NCBI GenBank assembly: GCA_024220525.1
Contig: JAMYWO010000043.1
Span: 35,894-99,893 of the forward strand
Direction of reading: 5' to 3'
Source: Cochliopodium minus
Taxonomy: Eukaryota > Discosea > Himatismenida > Cochliopodiidae
DNA: 64,000 bases
Both the position numbers and the translations under genes were made by a program. Of this stretch, positions 11,101 through 24,002 are shown in pieces. The notes under the pieces are model-generated. The model did not search any database, had not been told where the DNA came from, and saw only the letters and a list, made by a program, of their open reading frames with translations. Numbering within the stretch: the stretch's first letter is position 1; every line of letters starts with the position of its first letter.

Positions 11101-12887
11101 TTCACCAAAACTTGTCCTGTGAAAACATCTTGGTTGCAAATCTCGATTTGGTCAATGTGGTATGTTTTCAAACAACTTTTAATTTAAATTTTTATTTACT
11201 TTTTAATTTTTTTGAAAGGATTTGACCGTTTTAAAATTGACCCAGTTTTGCATCAATGAACCCAAAAAGAATATCTCAAAAAAGATGAACCTCTCCATCA
11301 ACAATCCCATCGAAGAAAAGAAGAAGACCACACTCAAGCCCAAAGCCACCTCGCCCACCTCTTCCTTTGTCAAAAAGCACAAGAGATCATTATCATCCAA
11401 CGGAAGTCCCAAAACGACATTCTCCGAAAAAGAAAAAAGTATCAATTTGACTTCCCTCTCTCACACTACTTCACCCAACAACTCATCCGAAAACGATTCT
11501 TCATCTGCCAACAATTCTCCGCGAAAAAACTTTCTTAAATTGCATACCTTGACTTTTTCTTCTTCTCCCAGCAAACCCATCACTTTGTCTTCTCTCAACT
11601 CTAATAAATGGATTAAATATTCCAACTCTACTAACATTTCTCCTAAAAAAACTAGTGATCATTTTTCTGAGAGGAAGATCACTCAGTCTTCTTCTTTGGA
11701 CAAGCGTGACTCTTGTTTTGATGACTTGAGGGAGAATGTCAATCCTTTGTTGATTCCTAAGGAGGAGTTTGGGAATACTACTGATAGTTTGGATGGTGAA
11801 GATTATTTCTATTCTTCTGGAAATTCTGAAAATGATGATTTCAACGAAAAAAGAATCAAAGGTATATATAAAAAATTCAATTTGAGATTTCAATTTAATT
11901 AATTATTCATTAATTTAAAAAAAAAACAATCTTCATTTTTTTTTAGGTGATTTGGTTGTTGATTATCAAGATTATAATGATTCTGGATCTGAAAAGGGAG
12001 ATTGGAATGAAAAAAGCATACATAGCAAACACACAGACGATCTGTGCAGATACTGCAAAGAAAGAACAAAGGAAATGAGAGAACATCTCATCTTTTGCCC
12101 CTCCTTCCCATTACGTTGCATCTATTGTCTTTACAAATTCCCGAGATCAGTGATAGAGATTCACATGCAAAAGTGTTTGAAACTGACAACACCTTTCTCT
12201 TCTAATTATTCCGTTAATTCCAAGTTTTTTTCTAAAAAAGAAGAAAAAATCTCCTTTAAGAAAAAATACGACAAAGACAATTGGTTTGTTACTTCTCCTC
12301 CTGAAGTTCTTGATGGAGCTGAGTTTACTTCAAAATCAGATGTTTATCTTTATTCCCTTACTCTTTGGCAAATTTTGCTTCCTCGGGAGACTTTGTACGA
12401 GAATCATCTTTTTGAAACTCCTCAGCTTATACGCTACATTAAAAAGGGTTTAGCTCGTCCTGAAATGCCTTCTAAGGTTAAACCTTCCATTAGATTTTTA
12501 ATACAGAGTTGTTGGAACAAAGATCCTTGTTCTCGTCCCAACTTTTCTACTATTGTTGATTATCTTCAAAATCTTGACAAGTTGACTGTCAAAAAACTTG
12601 ATAATCTTCTCATGTCTTCTCCTGAACAATATCTTGGCTCTCTTGGTTGGTTGGATGATTTCGAATCAGATCCTCTTGTTGAATCTTTACAAAAACATCT
12701 TTGTGATTTCAAGAATCCTCTTTCTAAATCTGTAAATTTTTACAAAAACAACAAAAAGGATGAGCTTCTTTTTTCTTCTTCTAAATTACCTTCTATTGAT
12801 AAGAAGATTATGATAGGTTTGGCTCGTTCTAAAATGAAAAATTCCAGTAAAAATGAAGATTTATTTTTGTATGATATTGATAAATAA
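8165..12887 (+). CDS. Ras-like / G-alpha-like (F-box insert) / pseudokinase fusion
   Basis: Ten exons (8165-8342, 8403-8411, 8466-8490, 8558-8687, 8747-9859, 9945-10149, 10221-10541, 10606-11159, 11219-11861, 11947-12887) join in frame to 1,372 residues. Residues 17-155: Ras fold with DTAGQEEFSAMRDQW and VPIFVEQILRVKE, but the P-loop reads GISGTNNS (no Lys) and NKxD reads NRSER, so GTP binding is doubtful. Residues 175-410: a second G domain, P-loop GSENSGKT, switch-I-like VRPTVKQT, LVDTPG, then VSAVLFFVDLSSFDL and IVLYFTKVDLL as in G-alpha. Where G-alpha has its helical domain there is an F-box-like motif (245-280, IIPRNIILKIISLL...LTCKYLHFLA). About 560-690: an MSP/ASH-like beta-sandwich. 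About 695-1255: a TKL-type kinase with HRD changed to HQN and no DFG, interrupted by a ~300-residue Ser/Lys/Asn-rich insert and a CxxC..H..C..CxxC..H..C zinc finger (~1094-1137). A GTP-switched SCF adaptor or scaffold is my inference. Confidence 0.75.
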
Positions 12888-13000
12888 GTAGATATTTGTT
12901 TTTAATAAAAAATTTTATTTGATTTTTGAAAACAAATTTTAATTTTCTCAAGGTTTTTTTTTCTCATTTATTTTTCTTTGTTCCCTCAAATAAAATGAAC

Positions 13001-16000
13001 TCACAAAGTATCTTCTTGAAGATTAGAGGCTTGAATAAAACCAACCTCTCCAGAAGTTTTATTAGTACCATACCACCATTCCTCTGAAGTTTTCTTCAAA
13101 ACAACCTAAAATCAAAAAACACAAAAAAATAAAAAAAAATAAAAAAAAAAAATAAAAATAATTACAAAAACATCTCCTTGTTTCATTTGTAATACATATT
13201 TGTTTGTTTCATGAGGACCAATATCAAATTTACAAATGTACTGCTGTACATCAGTTTCAGGGAGAGTTTCAACATTCATAACTTCAGAGGAAGACTTTAT
13301 TTTCTTCAACTCGTTGAGGGAGCTCTTGAAACTTTTTTTCATGTTGGAGAGTTTTCTCTTCTCTATTCCCTCCAATTCCAATTCTTCAACTTGTTCATTT
13401 CCTTCCTCTAAAAAAAATTTAAAATAATTTAAAAATTTAAAATAAAATAATTTAAAATAAAAATTTTACCGTCATAATTTTCGGGATTATTGATTCCAGA
13501 AAGACTTTTGAAATCCAAAACATTTTGAACAGCCATTTTCAAAAGACTCTTGGTTCCAACAACATCCTTCAACAAGTTGATCCCCATGATGGACAAATTG
13601 AGTTTGGGTAACTCTTTGGGCATGCTGCTCTCTTGGATAGGTTTGGGTTGTTCGGTGAAAGAGGAGCAAAACTTTTTCACGGATTCTATTCTCTCCATTA
13701 TTTTCTTTTCTTCTTCCGTCTCTTTGAATATTGGTAACAAATTTCTGTTGATGTCCGCAAAGTATCTTTTTTTTTTTTTGTAAAGAAATAAAATTTTTTG
13801 GATGATTTAAAATAAAATGAAATTTTTTATCAAAATTAATTAAAAGAATTATTACAAAAAATTTCTACCAAAAAATAAAAATATAAATAAAAAATAAACA
13901 ATAAATTTTAAAAAACAAGAAAAAAAGATAATTTAAAAAAAAATTACTTTGGTATTTTGTTTATGATTTGATTTCTGACACCAACATTATCAGATTCTAC
14001 AAATAAAAGAATTTTATTCATAATCTCGTTGAAGTTTTGGAACATTTTCTGCATAATTTTTTCTTTGGAGGAGATTTCTTTCAAAATGATGTTCAAGTAA
14101 GTCCTCCTGTTCTCGAAAAGCTGTTTTAATTCTTGGAAACTTATTTTGAGATCTTCCTGCTTCTCGTTTCTAAACATTTTTTTCTCCAAAAGAAGTTTTT
14201 TGTTTTTGTATATTTCCAATCTAAATATAAATAAAATTTTAAAAAATAATATAAAATATTTAAAAAAAATAAATGAAATAAAAATAAATGAAGTTAATTA
14301 AAATAAATGAAATATTTAAAAAAATTTTAATGAAAAGTGGTATTAAATGAAATAAAAATGTGAATGTTAATGTAAATACAAAATTAATAAAATAAATATT
14401 TAAAAATAAATGTAAAATAAAAATATTTAAAAATAAAAATAAAAAAACAAAAATAATTAAAATAATTAAAAATTAAAAAATTAAAAAAAAAAAATTTTTA
14501 TAAACCTTGCTTCCAATTTACGAATTTCTTCGTTGATGAGTTTGTCGTGTTCAGAGAGAGAAAGGTTGGTGTCCATTTGGTTGTTATTGAAAACGCGCAA
14601 AGGAGAAAGAATGGGAAACTTGACTTCAGCAAAGTTGAGCTTATCGCTGAAAATGTGGTTAAAGTGAAGCTCCAGCTGCTCGAGGTACTTGGGCTCCAAA
14701 ACGACCAACAATTTGCTTCGAATGTACTCGATGTAAGGATTAGAAGCTTGCCACAACTGGATCTCCTCCAAAAAAGAAGAAAAAGAACTCGAAAAGCTTT
14801 TGATTCCGTTGTTGGAGACTTCAATCTTCTCCTTGATGATCACATCTAAACTCTCCTCTACTTTTTTTTGTACGTTGAAATACTGGGCAAAGTTTTTGAA
14901 GGAGCAGAGGAGGGTGGTGAGTTCGGTGAGGACGGGGTTGGTGCTGAGGAGTTGCAGCTCGTAAATCTCTTTGATGAAGTCGATGACGGAGAATTTGTTG
15001 TCGTCCAACTCGAGGAGGATGCCGAAGAGACCCTTGAGGGAATTGGAAAGCTCCGGCTTGTCTATTTTGTTGACGAAATAAAAATGGAGGATGTTTTCGA
15101 GTGCAAAAGTGACGTTGAAGACAGAAATGAAGGAGATGTGCACCTTGCTTTGCACTTTGTCCTTTTCGGTGAAAAAGCTCACGGGGATGTCTTCTTGCAT
15201 GTCGGAGATCCAACTTTGAAGCTTCTCTATGATTTTGGAGGAGTTGGCGAGGAAGCGGTAGTCTTTGTTTCCCGAGTCCCTGTTTCCCCTCAATGTGTTG
15301 GTGAGTTTATCATTGGTTCTGGGAGTAATAACGATTCTTCTAATCTTCTTTTGTTCATCCTCATTACTAACATTATTTAAATTTTTATTATTAACAATAG
15401 AAGTATTATTGTTTTCAGTATTATTATTATTATTGTTATTATTGTTATTATTATTTAAGTTGTTTGAACTTTGAGCTTTATTGTTGGGATTATTATTTGT
15501 TTCTTTATTTTCTTTGTGTTGAGGATGTGTTTGGGCTCTCACATTCACAGTCGAGGGCTTTTCTACTTTGAAGTAGGAGCTGCACAGACTGTTGATCTGC
15601 ACGATGAGGGCGGAGATGAAGAAGTTCTGCTTTGTCACTGTGAACTGCCCATTCAAACACAAGTCATCCCAATCTCTGCTTGTCTCATTACTATTTATTA
15701 TTTCATTTATCAACTGTGTTTTTAATTGGATGTTAAATCCAATACCTAAATTTAAAATAAATTAAAAATAAAATAAAAATTGAAAAAAATTGTTTAAATT
15801 AAAAATTGAAAAAAAATATTTGTGAAAAAATAATATTTTAAATGATAAAAAAAAAAATAAAAAAATAAAACAAAAATTAAAAAATGAATAAAAATCGAAA
15901 AATTTTTTAAAAAATTGAAAAAAAAAAGTTTGAAAAAAAATAACAGTTATAAAATTGTTTTAAAAAAAATTATTTTATTTTTACCTTGTACAGCTAATAA

Positions 16001-19000
16001 TTGATTAATGATGTTTTGATCATTACCCTCATTAATGACGCACTTGTCCCTGAAATACAAGAACAAAACGAGGAGGTCATTCACCATCTCGTAGTATCTC
16101 CAGTTGATGTGGTCCTTCTTTTCTGGCTCGTGTTCGTGAAGTTTAGTTCTTTTGTTGAAACTCTCATCCAAATAAATTAATTGTGCATTAAAGTCTCCTA
16201 AAAATATTTTAAATATAAAAATTAATTTTTTTAGTTCTTTTTTTAATTTTTAATTTTTATTATTTTTATTATTTTTCATTTTCATTTTTTATTTTTATTT
16301 TTTACCAATATGAGGCACTGCGTGTTTTTCTTCCTCGAATAATTTTTTGAGCTGTTGTCTGTAATTGTTAATATTTTGTGCTTGATTGAATTGATATGAT
16401 CCCTTTTTTTTAAATAGAAATAAATAAAAATAAATGAAAAAAAAAAAAAAATGAAAAAAATATAAATTAAAAATAAAAATAAAAAATTAAAAAATTAAAA
16501 ATAAAACTAATAAATAAAAAATAAATAAAAATAAATTACAGCAGTTTCAATAACTTTTAATTGTGGAAAAGAAAAACCAATGATTTTTTTGGTTGTTAAT
16601 TCAGAGTTTTTGATAGAGTCCAAAACGAGGTGGATGGAGGACATGTATGTGAAGTTGAAGTTTTTGGTTAAATGCCTCAACACTTCGCACCAATAATTCA
16701 CTCTCTCCTGCCTCTCTATCTTTCCATTCGCAGACAATATTGTTGTCAAAGCAAAACTGTTTAGCTAAAAAAAAACAAAAGAGTTAATTTAAAAATTATT
16801 AAAATAAAAAACAATAAAGAAATTAATTTAAATTTTAAAATTAATAAAGGAATTAATTTAAAAAATATTTTCAATTAAAATAAAAAAAATTATAAAAAAA
16901 AACATTTAAAAAAAATATTTAAAAAAAAAAAGCTAAAAAAAAAAATTTTACGTTATTGTAATGAGCAGTCCAAGTTTTCACAGTGGGATTTTCTTGTTGA
17001 AGCTTGAAATACTGACAAATGTAAATGTTCTTCAAGAAAGTGTAAGAAATCTGATCCAAGTAAAAAGCGACATCCTTAGGTTTACAGACGTTGAAAATAT
17101 CCAAAAGCTGGGTGTACTTGAGTTTAGGATGATTAAACTCGAACGCCTTGAAAGAAATGTTGTTCTGCAGTTTTCTTAGTAAGAGCATGTCATAATTTGT
17201 TAAGAACTTTTCCATTTCTTGGAAAATGTCTTTGTCGTCCCAGCAGTAGTAGTCTTTGTTTGCTATCCATTGGTCGATGAACTTTGTTATTCTGAAGTTT
17301 CTTCTTTTGTTTATTGATACGAAATCTTGGTTGTTGGGTATGTTTTTGACAGACAATGATTCTACTCTTTTTAAAATCAAAAAAAAAAAATTTTAAAAAA
17401 TGAAAATAAATTTAAATAAAATCTGTTTTAATTTATTTAATTTTTTAAATGGACAGAATATTTAAAATATTTACTTTTTTTTCAGTGAAGAAACAAAATC
17501 GGTTCCAGAAATCCAATCGAACCAAGTCAACATCAAAGTTTGTTGGTATTTTTTAACATTCTCATGTTCGTCATCAAAAATACAATCCAAAATTGCTTGT
17601 TATAAAAAAATTAAAAAAAATATTAATCAAAAAAATAATGTTAAAAAAAGATTTTTTTAAAAAAAAATATTTTTTTTATTGTACCATCAACTGTACCACA
17701 AAGTCTAACAAATTTTTTAAATTATTAATCAAGTAAATAAGGAGTGAAAGACTTACATGGTAGGGGGATAAAACAAAGAGTAGCAGATGGTCGGAAGATT
17801 TTTTCTATCAGTAATCGCAAAAACGCTTTCTGGCCCGCAAAAAATTTTGGAAATATATACATTTTGTAAATGACCCAAATCTAAAGAAGTAAGAGGCATT
17901 GTCTCTCCCTTGATGAAAAAAAATGTGAAAAAAAATCAAAAAAAATAAATTTAAATTAAAAATAAAAATAAATTTAAAAATAAATTTAAAAATAAAATGA
18001 ACATAAATATAAATGTAAAAATAAATAAAATGTAAAAATAAATAAAATGAAAAAAAAATTTTGAACACTCCTCATTTTATTACCCTAAAAAAATCAGATC
18101 CCCACAAAAATATCTTTCCGTCATGTGTTAAACTTGCAGTAAAGTAAATACCACAAGATATTTGGCGGGATTTGGGTAAATCTTTCACTCTTTTAAATTT
18201 GGTGACAAATATGAGTTTTTTGGTTTCATACCCTAATTGGTTTTTTGTGTTCATTCCTGCAGTGAACACAATGCCATTTTCGTTGATCGCAGAAATATGA
18301 CGGAGACCCAACGAAATATCTACCATTTTCTCCTCACTTTTTATCATTATGGGTGTCTATTATAATAATACAAATAAAATAATTTTGACTATTTATGAAT
18401 TTGAAAAAAATAGTTTTTTAAATCGTTTTTTATTTTGAAAGATGAATCCATTTATTTTAAAAAAATTGTTTTGAAATTTTTATTTGTATCAAGTTTTTTT
18501 TAAAAGAGCATATTTCTTACCTTGAAAACTTCATATCCCTTTTCATTTCCAGAACCCCAATAAAAAACTTTTCCAGTAGAAGTCAACAAAGCACTATTTC
18601 TTTCATTCGCAACTACTTTAATAGCTTTACAATCGCTTTTTTTAAGTCCCTCGAGTTTTTTCAAATCTATGAGAGCACATGTAGTAGAATTTGAACTCAC
18701 TCCCAAAACAAACTTGTCATTATTCCCAATAGTAATGACTTCACCATTTTCTGTCAAAAAAACAAGATGTGAAAGTCCTAATTTTAAAAATGAAAATTTT
18801 AATTTTAAAGCTTATTTGAAATTTCAAATTAAAATTAAAATTAAAATTAATATTAAAAATATTTTTTATAAATTTGATTTTTACCTATTCCTACACTTTT
18901 TATCTTTGATATCATCTTTATATCCATTTTCTCTTTTTGCATTTCATGTATTATATCTTCATTTTCATATGCTTGCACAGGCACGAAGATAGGTCTCACT

Positions 19001-19734
19001 ATTCCACTCAAATCACCCCATATATAAAGATTTTGTCCTCTAGAATTAGGATCTAAACACAATGCAGAACACATAGATGGTCCCATTGATATCTAGGCAG
19101 AATATACAATATTTCAAGAAATAAATTTTATTTTTCAAATAATATTCTTACCTTTGTGACATTTGTCAGTGATTCTATCATTTTGGGCACTTTCAATGTT
19201 TTTAGATTTTCACCATGACCTAATTGTCCTTCATTCCCAACACCCCTTTTCAAATATAAAAGAAAATAAATAATTTATATTTAATCATTTGAAATAAAAG
19301 GCATAGATCAATAGATCAATTTATAAATGATATTTAAATTTATCTTCTCACAAAATATAATTTTCAATATAAAAATATATAGCTTTTACATGGTGTATAT
19401 TCTTCCATCATCAGTCAAAATAAGCTTTTGCATCAATCCTCCACACAATTCTCTCACATTTATCTGAGATGGGAAGTGAATCAATTGTGGCATCAGTTTC
19501 TCATGACTTTCCCTTTTGTATTCCGAGTTCCTGAAGAGTCCAAATGTGAGGATTTGATCGTTAACGTGTTCCTTATTAAGTATAAATTTCAAATAATAAA
19601 ATTTTTCACTTCAAAAAAAAAGCTACATATTTTTCATCTACTTTTTTGATGGAGGATAAATTCTGAAAGGAAATAAATAGCTCAGATTTTTTCAATTTTT
19701 CGACTGATTTTTTGAATGATTTTATATTGGACAT
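13001..19734 (-). CDS. RCC1-repeat + RasGEF + SH3 protein
   Basis: Eighteen exons join in frame to 1,506 residues (19734-19627, 19571-19390, 19245-19152, 19092-18885, 18777-18521, 18356-18084, 17908-17757, 17704-17685, 17595-17475, 17366-16952, 16764-16540, 16402-16306, 16197-15985, 15745-14506, 14220-13948, 13765-13470, 13407-13166, 13105-13001). Residues ~40-420 are RCC1 repeats (IYTMGVGNEGQLGHG, HISAINENGIVFTAG, FLTENGEVITIGNN). Then come RasGEF_N (LCGTVDAILDCIF, RITKFIDQWI) and a RasGEF catalytic domain (CKPKDVAFYLDQI, NFNFTYMSSIHLVLDSI, AVPHIGDFNAQLIYLDES). A poly-Asn tract and a long helical region follow. The last ~57 residues form an SH3 domain (GDVFVVLKKTSEEWWYG..GEVGFIQASNL). It should load GTP on a Ras protein. 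It is convergent with the Ras/G-alpha fusion, with 113 bp between stop codons. Confidence 0.8.
15385..15470 (-). repeat. Asn-codon (AAT/AAC) trinucleotide tract
   Basis: Runs of ATT/GTT on the plus strand encode a near-uninterrupted poly-Asn stretch within exon 14 of the RCC1-RasGEF-SH3 gene. It is likely a disordered linker and prone to length change. Similar tracts occur in the INTS7 gene (near 39350 and 39660) and the BEACH gene (near 58630-58700). Confidence 0.8.
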
Positions 19735-21374
19735 CCCTTCAAAATTTTTTTTTTAATTTTTTTTTCAATTAAAATTCCAATCATAAACTAATTAGAAAAC
19801 TGCTATTGATCAATTAATCAAAAATCCATCTACTACCGAAATAATTGTTTTAAGAAAGACTTGAGAGGATACAAAGCAAAAAAATTTTAATTTATATTCT
19901 TTCATCAATCTTTTTTTTTGTGTTCGATCAATCTTTTTTTTTACATTTCTTTTTTTTTTTATTTTTTGATCACAAAATTAAATAAAAAAAAAGATTGAAA
20001 TGTTACAATAGCGCATCAAACCAAAATTATTTTTCCTTCTTATTTCAATTTTTTAGCAAAACTGTTTAACAGTATTTCCAAAATTTTCACAAATTTTCTC
20101 TTTTTTTTTATACTTTTATTTTCCAAAATTTTAAGCTTATGCCTTCTATCATCGCTGAATAAATTCCTTTTTTCAATAATGCACTCTAAACCTGCTTTTT
20201 TAAAGAATATTAGAAAGAAAAGAATTTTTTATATTAAAATAATTTTATGGCTTAAAGAAACAGAGGAATTGGTTGTTATTTTATTTATCACTACCAACCC
20301 TTTGTTAATTTTTGATTACTTTTATTTTTAACATAATTTTTAACATAAAGATGTTAAAATTTTTATAAAAAGTGTTTAAAATGAAAAGAAATCTTCAAAA
20401 GATTAAGAATCCAAAATACATAAAATCAAAATTTTTTAAAAGACTAACAAAGAAAGCTTCAATAAAATTAGAATTCTAATATTTTCTTCAAATCTATTGC
20501 TCTGATTAATTGTTCGGATCTTTGAAAGAAAATGAAAATATTTACTTCTTTTACTATTTTGGATTAAATTGAAATTAATTGAATCATTTGAATTGGATAC
20601 AAAGTAAGCCCAATATTTGATTATATTTGTTTCTTAAAAATATCTTATAAAATTAATTTATTACTGTTTATAATAATGATTTACTTTATTCAATTGTGAA
20701 TCAATCAATTAATCTGTTTTTTATTCAGAACGAGGGTGATTTTGTCAGTAAAAAAAAAAATTATATATAAATACTGTGGTGAAATGATTTAATTTTGAAA
20801 TATAATAAAAATTTAGAATAGATTTTGAATTGATGAATATTGTTTGATTGATAAATCATTTGGTTGTTGTGAATAATAAAAGGTGATAGTTTCATAATAA
20901 TAAATGTGGGGAATGATTTACAATTTCTTTCTTAGGAAGGATATTCATGGTCATATGAGTTCATCTTTTTGGATGGTTGTTTTTTTGATAGTTCATAATT
21001 TCAATTTTTTTTTTTTTAATATATATTGGTTTGAATTTGTTTGCTTGAAAATGGTTTGTAATTCATGATTGCCAATAAGATGAAGTATATACTTTGTATT
21101 TCTTTGTGTTTTTAAATATTAATATTTTGAAAAAACTTTCATAACATTTAAATCATTAAAAAAACTGTTAGATTTTTTTTTCATTTGAAAATAAAGCAAA
21201 ATAAAGCTGACATAAAAATTTTTTTAAAGATAAATTTACTAATAAGTGGTTAATTCGCTTAAAATGGTTTAGCTAATACTAACAGTAAGAAAAATACAAC
21301 TCCAAATAATTTCAACATAAAAAATCGTTTCTTTTTTTACAAATTCAATGCAAATATTAAGAAAATAAAAAAAT
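19735..21374. other. 1.6-kb stretch without a recognisable gene
   Basis: Very AT-rich, with many poly-T and poly-A runs and no reading frame above background. I looked for tRNA-like cloverleaves and for spliced coding fragments and saw none I would defend. It holds the 5' side of the minus-strand RCC1-RasGEF-SH3 gene and of the plus-strand gene starting at 21375, so both promoters should lie here. The part around 20700-21000 is slightly less AT-rich, but I cannot assign it. Confidence 0.5.
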
Positions 21375-24002
21375 ATGAATGAAATATTTCAACTGTTATC
21401 AAATGAAAGTATCGAAAAATTGATGAGTAAATTCGAGACGGTGGATGATTTATTAGAAAATTACGTTAATGAAGAAAAATATCTCAGATTCTGTTTTAAT
21501 TATAATGAAGAACAAATATCAAAATTTCACAATCTCCTCAAAAAAGTAAAAAAATAATTTTACTCTAAAAAAATTCACTAAAATTTTATTTTGCTTAAAA
21601 TTTACTATCAGTTCAGAGAAGAAAATGTTTTGAACAGAATTGATAATTGTAATCATTTTACTCTGACAATAAAATTAACCAAAAACATTTTTTTGAAGTA
21701 TCATTAGAAATAAAAAAAATCAAGATGATAAAAAGTAAAGAAAATAAGAAAAATTTAATTTTTGAGAGGGGAGATGATAGTATTAGCAAATTAGAGGAGA
21801 AAATGACAAAAGATAAAAATAAAACAACCCATGTTACTTCTATTTCAAACAAAAAAGATCAACACCCTTTATTCCAAATTATATCAAATGTAAAAATTAC
21901 GTTTTAAATTTTTTTAATTTATTTTTTTATAAATATATTTTTGAAAGGGAATAATATGTATGAATGATGATTTATTTATAGCACAATTCAAAGCAAAGAA
22001 TGAAAACGAAATCAATTCCATTTATATTTCCAACGATTTTATTAGTGATGAAGAAATAAATGGAAAAAATTTTGATAAGAGACTGATATATTGGCAATCT
22101 ATTTCCAAAATATTAATAATAAATGTGAATAATGAGATTAGTGAGAATGATAATAAGATTTTAGAGAAATTGATAGAAATTAATCAAAAGATGATCAAAA
22201 ATGAAGATGATATGCCAAAACAATTGTATATTCTAGTTCATGAAGTGCAATTTCAAAATCAAATATCTGCAAAACAGAAAATAGAAGAGAATTTAAAAGA
22301 TATCCTCGATAAATTGAGAAAAATATTTGAATTATCAATTCTTTGTCTCACTCCAACTCTCATCAAAAGAAAAGCACATCGACTATTCAATAGATCAGAG
22401 ATTTGCCCTTCATACTTGTTCTCAATAGATGAATTAACCAAAGAAATTTATCTTTTTTCGAGCATATCCACTTTGAATAAAGGATCTGGAGAAAATGGAA
22501 AGGGATTGTTCTATTTCATGAAAAGATTAAATGATCACCTCAAAAAAGAAGATTCCATACAACAGCTAAATCTTCAAGAAATTTGGAAATTGGCGATCAA
22601 AGATCTCTTATCCAATGCAATTTATCTAAGCCCATCTAAATATCAAAGATTGATGAACAGTATTTTATCTGGCAAAAACATCTCCAAAAAAAAATTGATG
22701 AAGATAAACAATCAAGTTTTCAAAGAGAAAATTATTCCTCATTTCTTGGATATGGTGAAGGGAATCCCGGATAGCTGTATGTATGTTGTTGATCTCGCCA
22801 TTTCTTCTTTACTCAAAGAATTATGCACCACTGCCACCAAAAATAGAGAAACAGTGATTACGGGAGGACAACTGAATGCGTTTATGATAAAAAATGATAT
22901 TAATTCAAAGATATCTTCATCCGAAGCCACTTCAAAAATCAAAAAGGGAATATTTGAAGCATCCGAAAGCAAAATAGATCAATATGAACACTTTACCCAA
23001 GTCACAAATGATATTGAAAAGAAAAAGAACAATCATGGGACTTCATATTTCTTAACCTATTTTTCTCTCATTGATTCTTTCTCAGATTATTTGGAGGGAG
23101 TGCTATCCAAAGAACCCAAAGAGCTCCAATACATGAGAAATATTTTACTAAGAAAAAGAGAGGAAATCAAAGATGAGGAAAGGAAGCATTATCTCAAATT
23201 CTCCAAGCAAATTCAAATGTTCACTGATCTTTCTTTCTCTTTCATCCATCAAGTGTATATACAGCACTATTCATTGCTCCTATCTTTTCTTGAGAAAAGC
23301 TTGAAAAATGGAAAGTATGGTTCCAAAACTAAAGTTGAAATGGAAAAAGAAATTGAGAAAATTCAAACACTTTTGTTGGACAGACAAAATTTATTCAAAT
23401 TAATAACCCCTTCCAAACATACCCAAATTAATGATAATAATATCTCTTCTTCCAAACAAACCAAGCTGTATATTCCTTCCCTTCACAAGGAATTATTTGG
23501 ACACCTGGAAAAAAATAATATTCTTCCTCCTCAATTCAAAAATAGCAAGATTGTTTATATCTCTAACTCCCAATCTCATACTCTTCCAAGTGATTCCATT
23601 CAAAATTCTCTTTCAAACCACTTCAATCTCAAAAAAATCAAACCTTATTTCTTGGTTGATAAATTGAAAAAAGTTGCTCTCATTATCAACCAAAACGAGG
23701 ACAAAATAGAAGATAACACTCCTCATATCAAGGGAGTCTCTCCTGTTGTAATCAGAAATGAAAATGGATCTTTTACTTTGGAATTGATTTTCAAATACAA
23801 GACAAATACTCAATTACCTCTCTCTTCTTCTTTCAACTTTTTGGATAAAACTATTGAAGGCACAAATGTTAAAGTAAGGGAAAGTTTCTATAACAAAATT
23901 AAATTTGTGGGGGATCTACCAAAGGACAAGAACTTGATGTTAGTTGGAAATATGTGTTTGGGAAAATTCAATTTTTTTGTTCCTATTTTCTTTTGCCATT
24001 AA
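21375..24002 (+). CDS. SAM-like N-terminus, possible GBP/atlastin-related C-half
   Basis: Four exons (21375-21545, 21612-21648, 21699-21889, 21948-24002) join in frame to 817 residues. Residues 5-62 (FQLLSNESIEKLMSKFETVDDLL) look like a SAM-type helical bundle. Residues ~180-330 read ISKILIINVNNE, QLYILVHEVQFQ, EENLKDILDKLRKIFELSILCLTP, and then GKGLFYFMKRLNDHLKK. The order recalls the second half of a GBP/atlastin G domain followed by the start of the helical region, with long helices after that. There is no P-loop (GxxxxGKS/T) anywhere, so if it is a GBP relative it has lost nucleotide binding or its front half. The C-terminal ~150 residues look beta-rich. The relationship is tentative, from pattern only; it may be a lineage-specific protein. 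Confidence 0.5.

Noticed and set aside
14868-15380. 170-codon plus-strand open frame
   Set aside because: It is antisense to exon 14 of the RCC1-RasGEF-SH3 gene, whose frame joins in phase to 17 other exons and shows protein domains; the plus frame shows none.
20700-21000. Slightly GC-richer patch considered as a structured RNA gene
   Set aside because: I could not find a stable stem or a known RNA motif; base composition alone is not enough.
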